A stretch of DNA of 64,000 nucleotides from Pseudomonadota bacterium (GTDB lineage Bacteria > Pseudomonadota > Alphaproteobacteria > Rhizobiales > Pleomorphomonadaceae), in assembly GCA_023436885.1 (NCBI GenBank), contig JAEZHI010000038.1, forward strand, positions 248,001 to 312,000, in the 5' to 3' direction. Shown here in pieces: positions 61,940 through 64,000 of the stretch. The translations under genes and the position numbers were made by a program. The notes beneath the pieces were generated by a model, which had not been told where the DNA came from, ran no database searches, and saw only the letters and a program-made list of their open reading frames with translations. Positions within the stretch are counted from its first letter, which is position 1, and every line of letters begins with the position of its first letter.

Positions 61940-62683
61940 ATGTCCATCAAGGTAACTATCTGGAACGAGGGGCGCCACGAGCAGGTCCACAAGGCGGTGA
62001 GCGACATCTATCCCGATCGCATCGATGGCGCGATCGCCAAGGGCATAGCCCATGCCGACTTCGAGATCCGTCGCGGCACGCTCGACGATCCTGGTGAAGG
62101 GCTGCCGCAAGGCCTTCTCGACGACACCGACGTGCTGCTATGGTGGGGGCACATGGCGCACGACGACGTCAGCGACGGCCTCATCGACCGCGTGCAGCAG
62201 CGCGTGCTCAAAGGCATGGGCCTCGTGGTGCTGCACTCCGGCCATCATTCCAAACTGTTCAAGCGGTTGATGGGCACCAACTGCAATCTCTCTTGGCGCG
62301 AGATGCCGGAAGGCGATCTTGAGCGCGTCTGGGTGGTCAACCCGTCGCATCCGATCGCCGAGGGCCTGCCGCCCTATTTCGAGATCGCAGCCTCCGAGAT
62401 GTACGGCGAGCCCTTCGACATTCCCCAGCCGGACGAAATCGTCTTCATGTCCTGGTACTCCGGTGGCGAGGTGTTCCGGTCAGGCTGCACCTTCCAGCGT
62501 GGCCGCGGCCGCATCTTCTATTTCAGCCCGGGTCACGAGACTTTTCCCATCTACCACGACCCCATGGTGCACAAGGTCATCGGTAACGGAATCCGCTGGG
62601 TAAAACAGACCCACACCGACGGTCGCATCCTCGAGAATTGGCATCGCGCCGAACCGCTGCATCCGAGACCGGCAGCAAGCTGA
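61940..62683 (+). CDS. thuA: ThuA-domain protein, disaccharide utilisation
   Basis: 247 residues. ThuA fold (glutamine amidotransferase-like class without the full triad): VTIWNEGRHEQ at the N-terminus, VLLWWGHMAHDDVSD, GLVVLHSGHHSKLFKRLMG, and C-terminal FYFSPGHETFPIYHD. Close to Sinorhizobium ThuA as I remember it, which acts with ThuB to convert trehalose, maltose, sucrose and similar disaccharides to 3-keto derivatives. ATG 61940 follows GGAGGAA; the longer frame from 61658 runs in the ATPase gene. It is the last gene of the operon; its ThuB-like partner lies in the divergent unit. Confidence 0.88.
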   Translation: MSIKVTIWNEGRHEQVHKAVSDIYPDRIDGAIAKGIAHADFEIRRGTLDDPGEGLPQGLLDDTDVLLWWGHMAHDDVSDGLIDRVQQRVLKGMGLVVLHSGHHSKLFKRLMGTNCNLSWREMPEGDLERVWVVNPSHPIAEGLPPYFEIAASEMYGEPFDIPQPDEIVFMSWYSGGEVFRSGCTFQRGRGRIFYFSPGHETFPIYHDPMVHKVIGNGIRWVKQTHTDGRILENWHRAEPLHPRPAAS

Positions 62684-62786
62684 TGGGATGGCCGGCCTTC
62701 TGATTCTCAAGGCCAAACGCAAACTGAGTGGCGCAAAAAGCGGCGGCAGACGTGCCGTGCGCTGCTTCGTCGCCGCAATGCATGCC

Positions 62787-62816
62787 TTGACAGGCTCAAA
62801 AAAGCTCAGATAACAT
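62787..62816 (+). promoter_or_regulatory. Promoter of the AmiC-like operon
   Basis: Consensus -35 TTGACA (62787-62792), 18-base spacer, -10 TAACAT (62811-62816; 4 of 6 matches). Transcription should begin near 62823, giving a leader of about 150 bases before the ATG. Confidence 0.55.
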
Positions 62817-62894
62817 CCACGCCTAATAAGTGGGCGCAGCAAGCTAGGCTTCCAGCTCACTCGACATGGCTCTTTGAGAGCTACGGGCAGCATG

Positions 62895-62943
62895 GCCCCA
62901 TGACCTTCCGGCGATTGGACCGGACTGTGTCGTGGGGCTTTTT
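62895..62943 (+). terminator. Leader terminator/attenuator before the AmiC-like gene
   Basis: Lower stem GCCCCATGAC (62895-62904) / GTCGTGGGGC (62929-62938), 10 pairs with one G-T, an inner TCCGG/CCGGA helix (62907-62911 / 62920-62924) and a terminal TTTTT (62939-62943). It lies between promoter and gene. An upstream hairpin GGGC-AGCATG-GCCC (62885-62898, 6-base loop) would use the 5' arm of the terminator, so the two structures exclude each other. Confidence 0.6.
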
Positions 62944-62972
62944 GCATTTTGCCCGCCACGGTGAGGTTCGCG

Positions 62973-64000
62973 ATGGTCGACACGGTAAAAGTCGGTGTTC
63001 TGTTCTCCTGCACCGGTCCCTATGCCGCTATCGGTCGCGATTGCCGCGACGGTGCGACACTAGCCTTTGACGAAGCTGCCAAAGATTTGAGCGGCATCTC
63101 GTTTATGCCGATCTATGCCGATCCCGAGGGCGAGCCGCGCGCCTACCTGGAAAAGGCGCGCGCCATGCTGCGCGATGAAGGATGCCGGCTCATCATTGGC
63201 ACCATCACCTCACTCTCCCGCAAGGAAGTCATTCCGCTCATTGAAAAGCATGATGGTCTGCTCTGGTACATCTGCCCCTACGAGGGCTTCGAGGCCAACG
63301 AGAACGTCATCTACACCGGTGCCTGTCCCAACCAGCACTTGATGCCGCTGTTCGAGCATCTGCTGCCGCGACAGGGTCGGCGGGCCTATCTCATCGGCGC
63401 CAACTATGTCTGGGGCTGGGAGATGAACCGCATCGCCCGCGATCTCCTTCGGGATGCCGGTGGCGAGGTGGTGGGCGAGCGCTATCTGCCGATTGAGGAA
63501 ACAGATGTCGACAGACTGATTGCCGATATCCAGGCCCGTCGGCCCGACTTCATTCTCAACAACCTTATTGGTCCCTCGAGCCATGCCTTCCTGAGGGCAT
63601 ACAAGGCGCTCGGCGATACCGATCCGGCATTTCGGCCGGAGGTTCGTCCGGTGGTGAGCTGCGATCTGACCGAGGCTGAGATTGGCGAGATCGGCCTTGG
63701 TCTTTCCACCGGCCATCTGTCGACCGCCAGTTATTTCGGCACCCTGGCGACGCCGGAGAACGAGCGCTTTCGCGCCCGTGCCGTCAACGCACTGGGACCG
63801 GATCGCCTGCTTTCCTCCTTTGTCGAAGGAGCCTATGTCGCCGTCCGCATGATGATGGATGCGGTTCGCTCGGCCGGATGTGACGAGCCGGCTACCGTCC
63901 GTGCGGCGGTTCACGCCGGCCTGTTTGAAACGCCGCACGGCCCGATGCGCATCGACCCGCGCACCAATCACGCCGCTTTGCCGTTCCATCTCGGCCGCAT
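62973..64000 (+). CDS. AmiC-like amide/short-chain ligand sensor protein (truncated by window end)
   Basis: First 342 residues of a periplasmic-binding-fold protein. Features shared with AmiC and the related amide/urea binding proteins: VGVLFSCTGPYAAIGRD at the N-terminus, YADPEGEPRAYLEKA, LIIGTITSLSRKEVIPLIEKHDGLLWYICPYEGFE, TGACPNQH and TPHGPMRIDPRTNHA. There is no signal peptide, as in AmiC, which is cytoplasmic and holds the antiterminator AmiR inactive until an amide binds. ATG 62973 has GTGAGG 6 bases upstream. The leader terminator in front of it fits antitermination control; an ANTAR protein would be expected just beyond the window. An ABC binding-protein role is the alternative. Confidence 0.82.
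   Translation, partial: MVDTVKVGVLFSCTGPYAAIGRDCRDGATLAFDEAAKDLSGISFMPIYADPEGEPRAYLEKARAMLRDEGCRLIIGTITSLSRKEVIPLIEKHDGLLWYICPYEGFEANENVIYTGACPNQHLMPLFEHLLPRQGRRAYLIGANYVWGWEMNRIARDLLRDAGGEVVGERYLPIEETDVDRLIADIQARRPDFILNNLIGPSSHAFLRAYKALGDTDPAFRPEVRPVVSCDLTEAEIGEIGLGLSTGHLSTASYFGTLATPENERFRARAVNALGPDRLLSSFVEGAYVAVRMMMDAVRSAGCDEPATVRAAVHAGLFETPHGPMRIDPRTNHAALPFHLGR

Larger units (their letters stand above)
62684..62972 (+). other. Intergenic region and leader of the AmiC-like gene
   Basis: 289 bases without a gene. The first 100 bases hold only a short GGCCTT/AAGGCC stem (62696-62716). Then come a near-consensus promoter (62787-62816), about 150 bases of untranslated leader with a terminator hairpin (62895-62943), and the gene start. 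Confidence 0.6.

Overview
The window is a GC-rich (roughly 63-65%), densely coded chromosomal segment of an alphaproteobacterium, most likely of the order Hyphomicrobiales (inference). Supporting signs are the alphaproteobacterial forms of AddA/AddB, a DivL-type kinase with Tyr in place of the phospho-accepting His, a TsaE/sugar-kinase fusion, a TTAA-N7-TTAA (CtrA-type) site and a thu-like sugar cluster. A pyruvate:ferredoxin oxidoreductase together with an Feo system points to an organism that also lives at low oxygen. No rRNA, tRNA, insertion sequence, prophage or CRISPR array was seen.

Left part (1-24.2 kb), housekeeping and redox. The end of hisA and a small membrane protein are followed by ferredoxin-NADP reductase (fpr) and, convergent to it, a very long pyruvate:ferredoxin oxidoreductase (nifJ) with an FNR/FixK-like palindrome upstream. 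An AT-richer 0.8 kb gap precedes the ferrous-iron operon feoA-feoB-feoC-like. A bidirectional terminator separates this from minus-strand trxA. Next is the tightly packed minus-strand run divL > tsaE-kinase fusion > murU-like > addB > addA (cell-cycle signalling, tRNA t6A synthesis and peptidoglycan sugar recycling, double-strand-break repair). Adenosylhomocysteinase (ahcY) lies upstream. The ahcY-divL gap holds CtrA-type, DnaA-type and clustered GANTC sites.

Right part (24.7-62.7 kb), a catabolic island for glycosides and glycated compounds. (i) 24.7-32.7 kb: an AraC regulator and a LacI-led CUT1 ABC transporter operon with a GH32 fructosidase. (ii) 32.9-43.6 kb: a Mak-like fructo/mannokinase and an ABC ATPase, divergent from a second CUT1 operon with a GH38 alpha-mannosidase and a ROK regulator, then a second, convergent ROK regulator. 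(iii) 43.9-45.3 kb: a cardiolipin-synthase-like phospholipase D protein. (iv) 45.4-52.2 kb: a fused permease/ATPase amino-acid-type ABC transporter with its binding protein, a LacI regulator, FrlD-like kinase, FrlB-like deglycase and a GntR/UTRA regulator, readable as an Amadori-product (fructosamine) pathway. (v) 52.3-62.7 kb: a second GH38 mannosidase, a LacI regulator and a ThuB-like oxidoreductase, divergent from a third CUT1 transporter plus ThuA, resembling the rhizobial thu disaccharide cluster. Mak could serve both the GH32 (fructose) and GH38 (mannose) products.

Right edge (62.7-64 kb): a strong promoter, a leader with an intrinsic terminator and a truncated AmiC-like amide sensor, which looks like an antitermination-controlled amide or urea operon continuing beyond the window.

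A repeated architectural theme is stable GC-rich hairpins in the gaps between binding-protein genes and permease genes. Start codons were chosen from ribosome-binding sites where possible. Operators and promoters are pattern-based proposals only.
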